Below are positions 1-8,632 of a DNA stretch of 64,000 nucleotides, one piece after another. Under the pieces are notes generated by a model. It worked only from the letters and a program-made list of their open reading frames with translations. It was not told where the DNA came from and ran no database searches. The translations under genes and the position numbers were made by a program. Position 1 is the first letter of the stretch. Each line of letters starts with the position of its first letter. This DNA is from Winogradskyella sp. UBA3174 (GTDB lineage: Bacteria; Bacteroidota; Bacteroidia; Flavobacteriales; Flavobacteriaceae): NCBI RefSeq assembly GCF_002364335.1, contig NZ_DEXW01000025.1, forward strand, positions 158,810 to 222,809, in the 5' to 3' direction.

Positions 1-450
1 TATATCGCGACCACGCTCTGTAATATCTCGCTTTAAACGACGGATTAAGCGTTCGTCGGAATCTGCATGGACAAATATTTTAATATCAAACAAATCTCTG
101 ATTTCTGCATGAGACAGAATTAAAATCCCCTCAACAATCATAACTTTTCTTGGTTTTGTAATGATGATATCTCCAGTTCGGTTATGTTTTACAAATGAAT
201 AAACGGGTTGGTTTATGGATTTGCTTTCTTTTAGGTCTTTAAGGTGTTGTTCTAATAATTCAAAATCAATAGAACGCGGATGATCAAAGTTAATTTTTAC
301 GCGTTCTTCGTAGCTGAGATGAGACGTGTCTTTGTAGTAAGAATCTTGAGAAATTACACCAACTTCACCTTCTGGTAATTCATTAATAATGGTATTAACT
401 ACGGTTGTTTTTCCGCAACCTGTGCCACCTGCAATTCCTATAATAAGCAT
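1..450 (-). CDS. udk: Uridine kinase, 3' end outside window
   Basis: Uridine kinase phosphorylates uridine and cytidine to UMP/CMP in the cytoplasmic pyrimidine salvage pathway. The reading frame opens at the ATG ending at 450 and runs without a stop off the left edge, so 150 residues are visible of a family usually 200-215 long. A P-loop GGTGCGKT lies at residues 8-15, followed by SQDSYY and a VEGIL segment, all typical of the udk/phosphoribulokinase-like fold. The visible end carries the arginine-rich RRLKRD lid region. It is on the same strand as the cytochrome c gene, 60 bp downstream of that gene's stop. The assignment is firm. Only the C-terminus is unseen. Confidence 0.95.
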   Translation of the reverse strand, partial: MLIIGIAGGTGCGKTTVVNTIINELPEGEVGVISQDSYYKDTSHLSYEERVKINFDHPRSIDFELLEQHLKDLKESKSINQPVYSFVKHNRTGDIIITKPRKVMIVEGILILSHAEIRDLFDIKIFVHADSDERLIRRLKRDITERGRDI

Positions 451-510
451 TTTTTGATTTTGATTTAGTTCTGAATCTACAAATTTAATTATTTAAGTAG
501 TAAAGCCGGT

Positions 511-957
511 CTACAGTTTAGAAACTTTCTCTGATGTTACAAAATTATCAATTTTATTTCCCCAACTGTTATTAATATAATTCATTACATCTGCAACCTC
601 TTTATCCGATAGACCTAAAGAAGCCATAACACTATTATAGGTTAAGTCGTTAACAACTATTTTTCCAGACATACCATTTTTAACAGCTTTAATACTTTCT
701 ACTTGATTTTTTCTTAAATAATCTGAATCTGCTAAAGGTGGAAATGCTCTTGGTACTCCTTTTCCGTTTGGCATATGGCAGCTGATACAAAAGTTATTGT
801 AAATAGACTTTCCTTCAGTAATACTCGCTTTTAGTTTTGGATCCGTTTTAGTCTCTGACTCATTCTTCGAACTATAATTCGCTTTATTTTTAGTCTCGTT
901 AGAATTACAAGACGTTATCAGAAGTAAAAGGGCAATACATTTTATTAGTCTCATCAT
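511..957 (-). CDS. Class I cytochrome c lipoprotein
   Basis: This is a 148-residue exported monohaem cytochrome c, probably an electron carrier anchored to a membrane facing the periplasm. It begins with a lipoprotein signal peptide whose lipobox ends at Cys17, followed by a Lys/Asn/Glu-rich linker to about residue 45. The haem-binding CISCH is at residues 57-61, followed by a P-N-G-K-G stretch, and the likely axial Met is M111 in a YNSVM context. Its ATG overlaps the TGA of the upstream sugar dehydrogenase gene by 4 bp (ATGA), so the two are translationally coupled. This suggests the cytochrome receives electrons from that PQQ-type dehydrogenase. The family is clear and the partnership is inferred from coupling. 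Confidence 0.92.
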   Translation of the reverse strand: MMRLIKCIALLLLITSCNSNETKNKANYSSKNESETKTDPKLKASITEGKSIYNNFCISCHMPNGKGVPRAFPPLADSDYLRKNQVESIKAVKNGMSGKIVVNDLTYNSVMASLGLSDKEVADVMNYINNSWGNKIDNFVTSEKVSKL

Positions 958-2054
958 TTCCTTATCAATTTTATAATTCCTAGATTTTCAATTCCTACGT
1001 AAATATAACCATCTGGACCCTGTTCTATGCATCTAACCCTGCCTAACCCATTTAGCAAACGCTCTTCTTTAATTACTTTATTGTTTTTGAGTGAGCACAT
1101 GTCTAAATATTGGAACTTTAACGAACCAACTAACAGATTACCATTCCAATCTCCATATTTATTACTGTCAATAAATGCCATGCCACTTGGTGCAATTGAT
1201 GGATTCCAATAGTGAAGTGGTTCTTCCATGCCTTCTTTTTCTGTGATATCTGTAAATTTAGTGCCAATATAATTTACACCATAACTAATTACTGGCCAAC
1301 CGTAGTTTTTACCTGCTTTTATAATATTGATTTCATCTCCACCTTTTGGACCATGCTCATGTGTCCAGATTTCCTTTGTTTTAGGATGTAGTGTCATACC
1401 TTGAGGATTCCTATGTCCATAGGAGTATATCGCTTTTTTTGCTTTTGGAGAATCAACAAATGGATTATCTGAAGGTATAGAGCCGTCAGCATTGAGACGA
1501 TAAACTTTACCACAATCTTTAGTAATATCTTGAGGGTTGATATCCCGTTCTCCACGCTCTCCAATTGTAAAAAACAAATAACCTTCTCTATCAAAAACTA
1601 AACGTGAGCCAAAATGCTGTCCTTTTTTGGTATTTGGTGTTGCTTTGTACAATACTTCTAAATCAGTAATACGACTTCCTTTTAATTTTGCTCTAGCAAT
1701 AGCTGTATTTCCTCCATCACCTTCACCTTCTGAGGATGCGTAAGAGAAATAAAACCAACCATTTTCTTTATAGTTTGGATGAAGTATAATATCTAATAAT
1801 CCACCTTGGCCACGTAAATATATATCTGGTAATCCTGTAATCTTAGTTTTCTTACCATTTTTAAAATGAATAAGTTCACCAGATTTTTCAGTTATTAGCA
1901 TGGAGCCATCTGGAAGAAAAGTAAATCCCCAAGGAATATTTAAATCAGAGACTACGATTTTATAGCTATTATCCTTATTTGTAGGGTTCTTATCTTGAGC
2001 GCATGTTAGGATACATATGAGTATTAAACATAGAAATGTAAGACGTAATTTCAT
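954..2054 (-). CDS. PQQ-dependent sugar dehydrogenase (glucose/sorbosone dehydrogenase family)
   Basis: This 366-residue beta-propeller protein of the GSDH family oxidises an aldose in the periplasm, using PQQ as cofactor. An N-terminal export signal with a cysteine near residue 18 suggests a lipoprotein. Family hallmarks are visible in order: a W-G-F segment with PDGSMLITEK near the N-terminus, GQGGLLDI, the GQHFGSRL strand, YSYGHRNPQG, and W-T-H-E-H-G-P-K-G-G-D. The start at 2054 was chosen because the longer open frame (to 2255) only adds antisense translation of the tRNA-Pro gene. The stop overlaps the start of the cytochrome c gene, which is the likely electron acceptor. The substrate cannot be told from sequence. 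Confidence 0.9.
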   Translation of the reverse strand: MKLRLTFLCLILICILTCAQDKNPTNKDNSYKIVVSDLNIPWGFTFLPDGSMLITEKSGELIHFKNGKKTKITGLPDIYLRGQGGLLDIILHPNYKENGWFYFSYASSEGEGDGGNTAIARAKLKGSRITDLEVLYKATPNTKKGQHFGSRLVFDREGYLFFTIGERGERDINPQDITKDCGKVYRLNADGSIPSDNPFVDSPKAKKAIYSYGHRNPQGMTLHPKTKEIWTHEHGPKGGDEINIIKAGKNYGWPVISYGVNYIGTKFTDITEKEGMEEPLHYWNPSIAPSGMAFIDSNKYGDWNGNLLVGSLKFQYLDMCSLKNNKVIKEERLLNGLGRVRCIEQGPDGYIYVGIENLGIIKLIRK

Positions 2055-2124
2055 ACTTAAATTAATAAATAAAAGTTTAGATTTTAAAGTTATAGAATTG
2101 TTATTAGATAAAGAAGAAAAACTA

Positions 2125-2132
2125 TATATTTG
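2125..2132 (+). promoter_or_regulatory. Bacteroidota -7 promoter box for tRNA-Pro
   Basis: TATATTTG fits the Bacteroidota -7 consensus TAnnTTTG and lies 26 bp before the mature 5' end of the tRNA. It is the only good match in the short divergent gap. The matching -33 element is not clear. Confidence 0.55.
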
Positions 2133-2158
2133 CAGTCCGAAATCGGTAAACCAAAATT

Positions 2159-2236
2159 CGGGGTGTAGCGTAGCCCGGTTATCGCGCCACGTTTGGGACG
2201 TGGAGGCCGCAGGTTCGAATCCTGCCACCCCGACCA
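2159..2236 (+). tRNA. tRNA-Pro (anticodon TGG)
   Basis: The cloverleaf folds by eye. The 7-bp acceptor stem is CGGGGTG paired with CACCCCG. The anticodon stem is CCACG/CGTGG with loop TTTGGGA, giving TGG at 2194-2196. The T-arm contains GGTTCGAATCC. The discriminator is A and the CCA tail is encoded. The gene stands alone with its own promoter box and terminator. Confidence 0.97.
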
Positions 2237-2242
2237 CAATAA

Positions 2243-2271
2243 AAAAGCTCAGCATATGCTGAGCTTTTTTT
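2243..2271 (+). terminator. Rho-independent terminator after tRNA-Pro
   Basis: A perfect stem, AAGCTCAGCAT paired with ATGCTGAGCTT, is followed by a T-run. It lies seven bases after the CCA end. Confidence 0.9.
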
Positions 2272-2352
2272 ATGTTTTACAGGTTATTGATAAAGTGAAT
2301 AGTTGAATAATTACTGTTAATAACTTCTATGTAAGGATTTGCTCAAAAAACC

Positions 2353-2360
2353 TACTTTTG
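2353..2360 (+). promoter_or_regulatory. -7 promoter box of trxB
   Basis: TACTTTTG matches the Bacteroidota TAnnTTTG element and lies 21 bp before the trxB ATG, which implies a short leader. Confidence 0.55.
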
Positions 2361-2381
2361 TGAGGTAATAAAACATAAGAT

Positions 2382-3365
2382 ATGTCTGATACAATTGAAA
2401 AAGTAAAATGCTTAATAATAGGTTCTGGACCTGCTGGTTATACAGCTGCAGTTTATGCTGCTAGGGCCAATATGTTTCCTGTGTTATACCAAGGGACACA
2501 ACCTGGTGGACAATTAACAACAACAAATGATGTTGAGAATTTCCCAGGCTATCCAGATGGTGTAACTGGACCAGAAATGATGATTCAATTACAAAAGCAA
2601 GCGGAGCGTTTTGGAACTGACGTTCGTCATGGTTGGATTACTAAAGTTGACTTTTCTGGAGATATTCATAAAGTTTGGGTAAATGATGAAAAAGAAATCC
2701 ATGCTTCAACTATTATCATTTCTACTGGAGCATCAGCAAAATATTTAGGATTACCATCTGAACAGAAATATTTAAAATTAGGAGGTGGAGTGTCTGCATG
2801 CGCGGTTTGTGATGGTTTCTTTTACAGAAACCAGGAAGTTGTAATTGTAGGTGCTGGTGATTCTGCTTGTGAAGAAGCGCACTACTTGTCTAAACTTTGT
2901 AAGAAAGTAACTATGTTGGTTCGACGTGATGAATTTAGAGCATCTAAAATTATGTCTACTCGTGTTAAGAATACTGAGAATATCGAAATTTTGTTTAATA
3001 CAGAAACTGATGAGGTTCTTGGTGACGGACAAGTTGTAACTGGTGTAAGAGTTGTTAATAATAAAACTAATGAAAAGCAGGATATTGCCGCAACAGGGTT
3101 TTTCGTAGCTATTGGTCATAAACCAAATACAGATATTTTTAAAGGTTATTTAAATTTAGACGAAACGGGCTATATAATTAATGCAGTACCAGGGACGAGT
3201 AAAACAAATGTCGAAGGCGTATTTGTTAGTGGAGATGCTGCAGATCATGTTTACAGGCAAGCTATTACTGCTGCTGGTACAGGTTGTATGGCGGCTCTAG
3301 ATGCAGAACGTTACTTAGCCGCTAAAGATTCAACGTTTGAGGTGGTAACATCTACTTATAATTAG
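2382..3365 (+). CDS. trxB: Thioredoxin-disulfide reductase
   Basis: This 327-residue flavoprotein transfers electrons from NADPH to thioredoxin in the cytoplasm. The FAD-binding GSGPAG is at residues 14-19. The redox-active pair C140-A-V-C143 is followed by D-G. A second Rossmann motif, GAGDSACEEA, binds NADPH, and a C-terminal G-D-A-A-D motif contacts FAD. Length is standard for low-molecular-weight TrxR. It is a monocistronic gene with its own -7 box and a strong terminator. The assignment is very secure. Confidence 0.97.
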   Translation: MSDTIEKVKCLIIGSGPAGYTAAVYAARANMFPVLYQGTQPGGQLTTTNDVENFPGYPDGVTGPEMMIQLQKQAERFGTDVRHGWITKVDFSGDIHKVWVNDEKEIHASTIIISTGASAKYLGLPSEQKYLKLGGGVSACAVCDGFFYRNQEVVIVGAGDSACEEAHYLSKLCKKVTMLVRRDEFRASKIMSTRVKNTENIEILFNTETDEVLGDGQVVTGVRVVNNKTNEKQDIAATGFFVAIGHKPNTDIFKGYLNLDETGYIINAVPGTSKTNVEGVFVSGDAADHVYRQAITAAGTGCMAALDAERYLAAKDSTFEVVTSTYN

Positions 3366-3381
3366 AGTGTAATTTATATAT

Positions 3382-3422
3382 AAACAACAAAGCCGAAGTT
3401 TTAAACTTCGGCTTTGTTGTTT
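3382..3422. terminator. Bidirectional terminator between trxB and the DUF2807 gene
   Basis: A long near-perfect palindrome (arms of 17-20 bp built around GCCGAAGTTT/AAACTTCGGC) carries A- and T-rich flanks on both sides. It sits between convergent genes and can serve both. Confidence 0.9.
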
Positions 3423-3437
3423 ATAATAGTTAAGACT

Positions 3438-4274
3438 CTAGCGTTTCTTCTTTTGAAGTTTTGCTGTATCATCAAATTTTACAATTGTAATCGCTGGACT
3501 TCCAAAAAGGTAAATTTCGCTGTTGCCTGAAGCTTTAATGTTTATACTTTCGTTTACAGAAATAGTACAATCACTATTATCTTCTAATGTAATGTTTGCA
3601 GTTTTTGTATCAAATTTGCCACCATTAAAGTTTGCAGAATTGTCTAATCTAATTGTAGAGCTCGTTGAAGTACCTTCAATAGAAGCATCTGAGCGCAGAT
3701 ACAAATCAAAATTAGTTACTTTACTATTTATTAAGCCATCTAGTTTGCTATAGTCGCTAAGTTCAATTTTTGTAGAATCTGCGGTTAGATTTAATCGCGC
3801 TTTAGATTTCCCTGAACTTTTATATAAAAATGTTTGCGCTTTTATATTTAAGTATGCTCTAGAATTGTCTGAAGTCGTTAATAAGACATCACCAAGTTCC
3901 ATAGAGGTTAATGATCTTATTTCTCCATCACCTTTGGTTTCAATATTTTTTAAAGCATCACCATAATTTACTGTTATGGTTAATTTCTTTTTTGAAGTAA
4001 TGCGCATGGTTTCAATAAACGTTAAAACGCCATCAAGGACTTCAAATTTAATGACATCATGTAAGTTGTCATCAGTTTCAATATTTACTGATGGTTTACT
4101 GTTGTAAACGATTTCTATAGAAAAATCACCAGCAACAACAATAGTTTCAAAATCATCTATATAAGTCTGTTTAATGGTTACATTTCTATCTCCTTTAATT
4201 TTCTCGACGGCTTGTGCAGATACTGTTGGTATAGCAACCATTAAAAAAATTAGTATAAGTAGTATTCTTTTCAT
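3438..4274 (-). CDS. DUF2807 (GIN-type) exported protein
   Basis: This 278-residue protein has a cleavable signal peptide ending near S-A-Q-A (residues 18-21). A repetitive beta-rich body follows, with the alternating short strands typical of the DUF2807 putative auto-transporter adhesin head (GIN) domain. Phrases such as F-E-T-I-V-V-A-G-D-F at the start and D-N-L-H-D-V-I in the middle are characteristic. Function is unknown; such proteins are exported and probably form beta-helices. It follows a second DUF2807 gene on the same strand, downstream of the PadR/PspC pair, which places it in an envelope-related set. The gap of 206 bp means it may have its own promoter. Confidence 0.85.
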   Translation of the reverse strand: MKRILLILIFLMVAIPTVSAQAVEKIKGDRNVTIKQTYIDDFETIVVAGDFSIEIVYNSKPSVNIETDDNLHDVIKFEVLDGVLTFIETMRITSKKKLTITVNYGDALKNIETKGDGEIRSLTSMELGDVLLTTSDNSRAYLNIKAQTFLYKSSGKSKARLNLTADSTKIELSDYSKLDGLINSKVTNFDLYLRSDASIEGTSTSSTIRLDNSANFNGGKFDTKTANITLEDNSDCTISVNESINIKASGNSEIYLFGSPAITIVKFDDTAKLQKKKR

Positions 4275-4480
4275 GTGTTATATCTATTAAACTTTAAATA
4301 AGACACAAGTACTAGATTTGGTCACTTTAAAGCTATAAAACAAATATATACAAAAACCATCCCAAACTCTATATAGAATTTAAAATGGCTCTGAATACTG
4401 AGATAAATCAGTACAATTTGATTGATTGGTTTTTGATAATTAAATGAAAATTTAACTATCTATATAAAAGATTGATTGAT

Positions 4481-5209
4481 TTATTGTTTTTGCACACTAC
4501 CAGCAGAATTATCGGATTTAATGACCTTTTTAGGGTTGCCAGAATATCTTATATCCCCTCCACTTGTTGCTCTAGCTGTTAATTCTTTAGACGTATTTAT
4601 ATAAATGTCTGCACCACTTGTTGCTTTAACATCAGATTTTTCTGCGCTCAAATTCCGCGCATCAATATCACTACCACTAGTTGCTGAAGCCATTAGAATT
4701 TTTGTAGTTCCTCTAACAGTTATATCACTTCCGCTTGTAGAATCACAGTCTAGTTTTGTAGTTTCTACGTCTAATTCAATATCTGCACCACTCGTGGAGC
4801 TTAGTATTAGTTCTTCAGTTTTAATAGTGTTAGTAGAGTAGACATCACTTCCGCTTGTTGCTTTTATTGAAGAAAGATCAGTAATATTAAGTATGATTTT
4901 CTTTGATGTTGCTCTTCTAATATTCTCGGATGTATATATGCTTAGAACACCATTTTTAACTTCAGTCATAATAATATCATGAAGGTTTTCGTCAGCTTCT
5001 AAACTTAATGATACAGTGTTAGACTGAGTTATGTAAAGGTCTAAACCTTGACTTATTTTTATAGAGTTAAAGTCGCTAGAGATATTACGCTCTGCGCTGA
5101 CAACATTTCTGTTACCATCGATGCCTTCTCCTAAATTCATTGAAAAATTACAGGATAGCATTAGTATGCTAATAATACTAGTAATAATAATTCTGATTAA
5201 TGTACTCAT
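4481..5209 (-). CDS. DUF2807 (GIN-type) lipoprotein with Ser-Gly-Asp/Ala repeats
   Basis: This 242-residue paralogue of the preceding gene has a lipoprotein signal (lipobox Cys at about residue 20) instead of a cleavable signal peptide. The body carries recurring A-T-S-G-S/A/G-D motifs spaced about 18-20 residues apart. That is what one expects of successive turns of a beta-helix, with the Ser-Gly-Asp at a turn. DUF2807 membership is secure, while the molecular role is unknown. It lies 136 bp downstream of the PspC-domain gene on the same strand, and PspC and DUF2807 genes are often neighbours in Bacteroidota. Presumably anchored to an envelope membrane. Confidence 0.87.
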   Translation of the reverse strand: MSTLIRIIITSIISILMLSCNFSMNLGEGIDGNRNVVSAERNISSDFNSIKISQGLDLYITQSNTVSLSLEADENLHDIIMTEVKNGVLSIYTSENIRRATSKKIILNITDLSSIKATSGSDVYSTNTIKTEELILSSTSGADIELDVETTKLDCDSTSGSDITVRGTTKILMASATSGSDIDARNLSAEKSDVKATSGADIYINTSKELTARATSGGDIRYSGNPKKVIKSDNSAGSVQKQ

Positions 5210-5345
5210 GATTTTTGATTTTTAGTGATACTGAAACTAGTTCAGCACAGGTTGATTTAATTTTGATTGATGAATTATCTTACAAAGATGTGTTAGATTT
5301 TAGCTGTTTTAAATTTAAAACTATCGAACTGTTAAATTTTTAGTT

Positions 5346-7178
5346 TCAATTGTCATTAACTTCGATATCTACTCCATCTTCGTTAATTTTAAGACTAACA
5401 TCTGGTTTATCTTCAATAGAAGTAGGATTGTTATCAGAGGTTTCAATAATCTCGATTTCTTCTTCAATGGTGTAAATTTCCTCTTCAATTTCCTCTTCAA
5501 TTTCCTCTTCAATTTCTTCTATACAACTAAGACATTCTACATCATCTTTAATGACTTTTAAATAATTTCCATCTTTAATATTTGATAAAATACTATTGTA
5601 ATTGTTATAACTTCTTCTTTGGTATTTATTTGTGTTTTTATTAGGATACAGTATGGTACCTTCTGGTAAATAAACAATCACTCTTACTTCTTGGTCACTA
5701 TATTTATTTTTAGCATCTGTGGTATGATAAGCTTCAAGCTGTAATTCATTATTAGAAAAAGTGTAGTTATAATTTATATTCTCAGCACGTTCTTTAGCAC
5801 TATTATAATTACTACCACTAGCTTCTTTAACGATTGTGATTTTAGCTACGGAATCTGTAGTAGAATAAACGATAAGTTTTATGTCTGATGATACGATGCT
5901 ACGACCTTTATCATCTTCAAATAATTTAAAATTATTATTATCGCTGTAATAGTAATTATTGTAGCGGTCAAAACCTGCCATGCTGATTTTTAGAGTGTCG
6001 TTGGCTTTTATATTTAGTTCATTTTTTGAAATAACTTCGGCATCAAATGCATGTTCTGTTGCTTGTTTAACTCCTATGATTATTAGACCAATAATAGCCA
6101 TTAGCCATACTCCTAATAATGTAAATTTAGCAACGTTACCAATAGACTTTAAGTTATTTACTAATATTTTAAGCCCTAAGTAAAAGACAAAGAAAAAAGG
6201 AATACCAATGGCGAAAAATAATAACATAGACATTAACCACATTGGTATATGTGCTGCATTTGCCGCGTCAATAAAATTGATTGGTGGAAAATGTACAGCA
6301 TCAGTTATGCCTATGGTAAAGAATGCTACGATTAGGCTTAGCAAAGTGCTAATGCCAACAATTATTAGGATAATACCAATAAACTTAGCGATTACTTTTA
6401 AAAAGAACATTAATAGACCTCCAATAGAATCAAAAAAGGTTTGCGAACTCGATTTTAGTCGGCTGCTTTGTTTTTGAAAATCTACACTTTTTACCGTGTC
6501 GGATATGTTATCTGATACATGATCAAAACTCTCTTTTAGTTTATCTCCATGTTTTTTTAAATCGACATTTTTTACTTTTTCTGAAACAGTATCAATCCCA
6601 TCTTTAATTTTTTTTTCGATGTTACTGATATTTACAGCGTCGCCAGTCATGGTTAGTTTTTCTGCTGTAGTCTTTGCTTCTGGTACTAAAGCCCAGAAAA
6701 TAAGATATATTAAGATAAATGTACCACCAGAGCCTATACCAAGTAATAGCCAGATTAAACGTGTCCAGATAGATTCTATACCTAAATAGTGGCTTAAGCC
6801 AGCAGCAACACCTCCTATGTAAGAGTTGTCTGTATCTCTATATAATTTCTTAGACGGATTAGAACTCGGTCTTTGTCTCTGTCTTGGTTGCGGTTCATCT
6901 TCAAAGATTTCATCATCTACTAAGTAATCTTCTGGTTGTCCCATTATGGTGATTACCTCGTCAACTAACTTTACGCCAACAACTTGTTTTTCGTTTTGTA
7001 TGCGTTCTGTAAATAGTTCTGCGATACGTGCTTCTATATCTGAGATGATTTCAGATTGACCTTGAGAGTCTGTAAATGAACGTTTTATAGCCTCAAGATA
7101 GCGCTGTAACTTTAGATATGCATTTTCATCGATATGAAAAAATATACCTGCTAAATTTATATTGACTGTTTTATTCAT
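5346..7178 (-). CDS. PspC-domain membrane protein with acidic tail
   Basis: This is a 610-residue protein. A cytoplasmic N-terminal part (about 1-110) is followed by a PspC domain (about 110-175) with the G-G-V-A-A-G-L-S-H-Y-L-G signature and a hydrophobic hairpin. Three to four more transmembrane segments follow between about 250 and 375, then a soluble region with beta-strands. Near the C-terminus is a run of E-E-I-E units encoded by an exact 12-bp DNA repeat. PspC domains sense envelope stress in other bacteria. Here the gene overlaps the PadR regulator by 4 bp, so expression is probably PadR-controlled. The role is inferred from the domain and context only. Confidence 0.88.
   Translation of the reverse strand: MNKTVNINLAGIFFHIDENAYLKLQRYLEAIKRSFTDSQGQSEIISDIEARIAELFTERIQNEKQVVGVKLVDEVITIMGQPEDYLVDDEIFEDEPQPRQRQRPSSNPSKKLYRDTDNSYIGGVAAGLSHYLGIESIWTRLIWLLLGIGSGGTFILIYLIFWALVPEAKTTAEKLTMTGDAVNISNIEKKIKDGIDTVSEKVKNVDLKKHGDKLKESFDHVSDNISDTVKSVDFQKQSSRLKSSSQTFFDSIGGLLMFFLKVIAKFIGIILIIVGISTLLSLIVAFFTIGITDAVHFPPINFIDAANAAHIPMWLMSMLLFFAIGIPFFFVFYLGLKILVNNLKSIGNVAKFTLLGVWLMAIIGLIIIGVKQATEHAFDAEVISKNELNIKANDTLKISMAGFDRYNNYYYSDNNNFKLFEDDKGRSIVSSDIKLIVYSTTDSVAKITIVKEASGSNYNSAKERAENINYNYTFSNNELQLEAYHTTDAKNKYSDQEVRVIVYLPEGTILYPNKNTNKYQRRSYNNYNSILSNIKDGNYLKVIKDDVECLSCIEEIEEEIEEEIEEEIYTIEEEIEIIETSDNNPTSIEDKPDVSLKINEDGVDIEVNDN
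5478..5513. repeat. In-frame 12-bp tandem repeat in the PspC-domain gene
   Basis: Three perfect copies of TTCCTCTTCAAT, flanked by degenerate copies, encode the E-E-I-E series. Unit length is a multiple of three, so copy-number change would lengthen or shorten the acidic segment without a frameshift. Confidence 0.85.
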
Positions 7179-7516
7179 TTCTTTGTTGTTTTTGTACTTG
7201 TTACTAGATTTACGGCATTTTGTAGTTCACTCCAAGTCGTGTTTAATTCTTTTAGAAATAGCTTTCCTGTCTCTGTAAGACCATAATATTTTCTTGGCGG
7301 TCCAGATGTAGATTCTTCCCAACGGTAATTGAGTAATCCAGCATTTTTTAACCTTGTTAATAGTGGGTATATGGTTCCTTCTACAACAAGCATTTTTGCG
7401 TCTTTTAGTGTGCCAAGAATTTCTGCGACATAAGCATCTTCATCTTTTAAGACTGATAAAATGCAATACTCCAGAACACCTTTACGCATTTGTGCTTTTG
7501 TGTTTTCTATTTTCAT
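7175..7516 (-). CDS. PadR-family transcriptional regulator
   Basis: This 113-residue winged-helix DNA-binding protein has the PadR N-terminal layout: M-R-K-G-V-L-E-Y-C-I-L, then a helix-turn-helix, then the wing signature E-G-T-I-Y-P-L-L-T-R-L followed by G-P-P-R-K-Y-Y-G-L-T. It is a short type without a large dimerisation domain, as in Bacteroidota PadR proteins that precede PspC genes. Its stop overlaps the start of the PspC-domain gene by 4 bp, so the regulator is first in the operon and probably autoregulates it. Confidence 0.93.
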   Translation of the reverse strand: MKIENTKAQMRKGVLEYCILSVLKDEDAYVAEILGTLKDAKMLVVEGTIYPLLTRLKNAGLLNYRWEESTSGPPRKYYGLTETGKLFLKELNTTWSELQNAVNLVTSTKTTKK

Positions 7517-7584
7517 GTGTGCGTCTTTAATTCGATTAAACTGTTCATTTTTTGATTGATTTGATTATTGATGAAAATTCGATT

Positions 7585-8031
7585 TTACTTTAAAAAATTG
7601 ATGGTCAATGGGTATTTATAAACTTTTCCATCCCTTGCCGATAAACTTGCGCGCACTATGAGTGCGAGTTCTATTATAAATGCAATTACAGCTAAGGCTC
7701 CTAAGCCACCTCCAATGTATAATAGAGGAGAAGGTTGACCTACATTAATATGAAAGTCATGAAACCCATTAAAATTTAAAACATCCATATTTCTAAGTAA
7801 CTTAAAAATGAAAAATGGTACACTTATAGTTCCAATAATAATTGCATAAAGCAATACACTAATTTGAAAGTTAATGGCTTGTTTGCCATGCTGATCTATA
7901 AATTCTGATTTATCTTTATTTGCTGCCCATAAAACTATTGGGCCAATGAAATTACCAAAAGGAATTACAAATCTCGAAAAGGTCGAAAGGTGTATAAATG
8001 TGGCTAAATTTTTATGATGATTATCTAACAT
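7585..8031 (-). CDS. DUF4870 membrane protein
   Basis: This 148-residue integral membrane protein belongs to the DUF4870 (Tic20-like) group. It has three to four hydrophobic segments, with the family motif F-I-D-x-H-G-K-Q-A-I-N-F-Q between the first and second. The N-terminal stretch H-K-N-L-A-T-F-I-H-L and G-P-I-V-L-W are also typical. Function is not established. It lies upstream of the PadR gene on the same strand with a 68-bp gap, so it may be cotranscribed with the PadR/PspC set. Confidence 0.88.
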   Translation of the reverse strand: MLDNHHKNLATFIHLSTFSRFVIPFGNFIGPIVLWAANKDKSEFIDQHGKQAINFQISVLLYAIIIGTISVPFFIFKLLRNMDVLNFNGFHDFHINVGQPSPLLYIGGGLGALAVIAFIIELALIVRASLSARDGKVYKYPLTINFLK

Positions 8032-8176
8032 ATTTAAAAGTATATAATAGTTGTTTATACAAATATATGTCTTTAAAAAGGTATTATGTTACGCATAGTA
8101 CTAAATATTAACATTTAATTAACATTAGTTCACCTTGAATATTTGAATTATTTTAGTGAAATTATATACAACATAC

Positions 8177-8632
8177 ATGAACATAACTCCATCTAAACTC
8201 AATAAATTTCTAATGTTTAAGCTGCCTGCAGCATACTTTACAGGTGTAAGAACAAAACATTTAGATAACACATCTTGTATTGTATCTGTAAAACACCGTT
8301 GGATAAATCAGAATCCATTTAATTCTATGTTCTGGGCAGTACAAGGCATGGCAGCTGAGTTAGCTACTGGTGCTTTGGTAATGAAAAAAATAAAAGAAAG
8401 CGGAAAAAAAACATCGATGTTGGTCGTAACTAATAATGCTTCTTTTACCAAAAAGGCAACAGGAAGAATTACTTTTAAATGTGAAGACGGTTTAAAAATT
8501 GATGAAGCAATGAACAAGGCTATTGAAACCGGAGAAGGCCAAACGGTTTGGTTAAATGCTAATGGGTTAAATTCAGATGGAGTACAAGTGTCTTCTTTTA
8601 ATTTTGAATGGACGCTAAAAGTTAAAGTGTAA
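8177..8632 (+). CDS. DUF4442 hot-dog-fold protein
   Basis: This 151-residue cytoplasmic protein of the DUF4442 family has a hot-dog fold related to acyl-CoA thioesterases. The phrase N-P-F-N-S-M-F-W-A-V-Q-G-M-A-A-E-L corresponds to the long central helix with the family's conserved residues. A later N-x-N-G-x-x-S-D-G segment precedes the last strands. The ATG at 8177 is preferred over the in-frame ATG at 8156, because family members start near M-x-x-T-P-x-K-L-N. No substrate is known. Its stop codon runs directly into a REP-like repeat. Confidence 0.82.
   Translation: MNITPSKLNKFLMFKLPAAYFTGVRTKHLDNTSCIVSVKHRWINQNPFNSMFWAVQGMAAELATGALVMKKIKESGKKTSMLVVTNNASFTKKATGRITFKCEDGLKIDEAMNKAIETGEGQTVWLNANGLNSDGVQVSSFNFEWTLKVKV

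Noticed and set aside
2055..2255. 67-residue N-terminal extension of the sugar dehydrogenase frame
   Set aside because: It is antisense translation of the tRNA-Pro gene and the leader; the true start at 2054 carries the signal peptide.
4605..4841. Plus-strand open frame with regular Val/Ser repeats
   Set aside because: Shadow of the DUF2807 lipoprotein gene; its apparent repeats come from that gene's own codon repetition.
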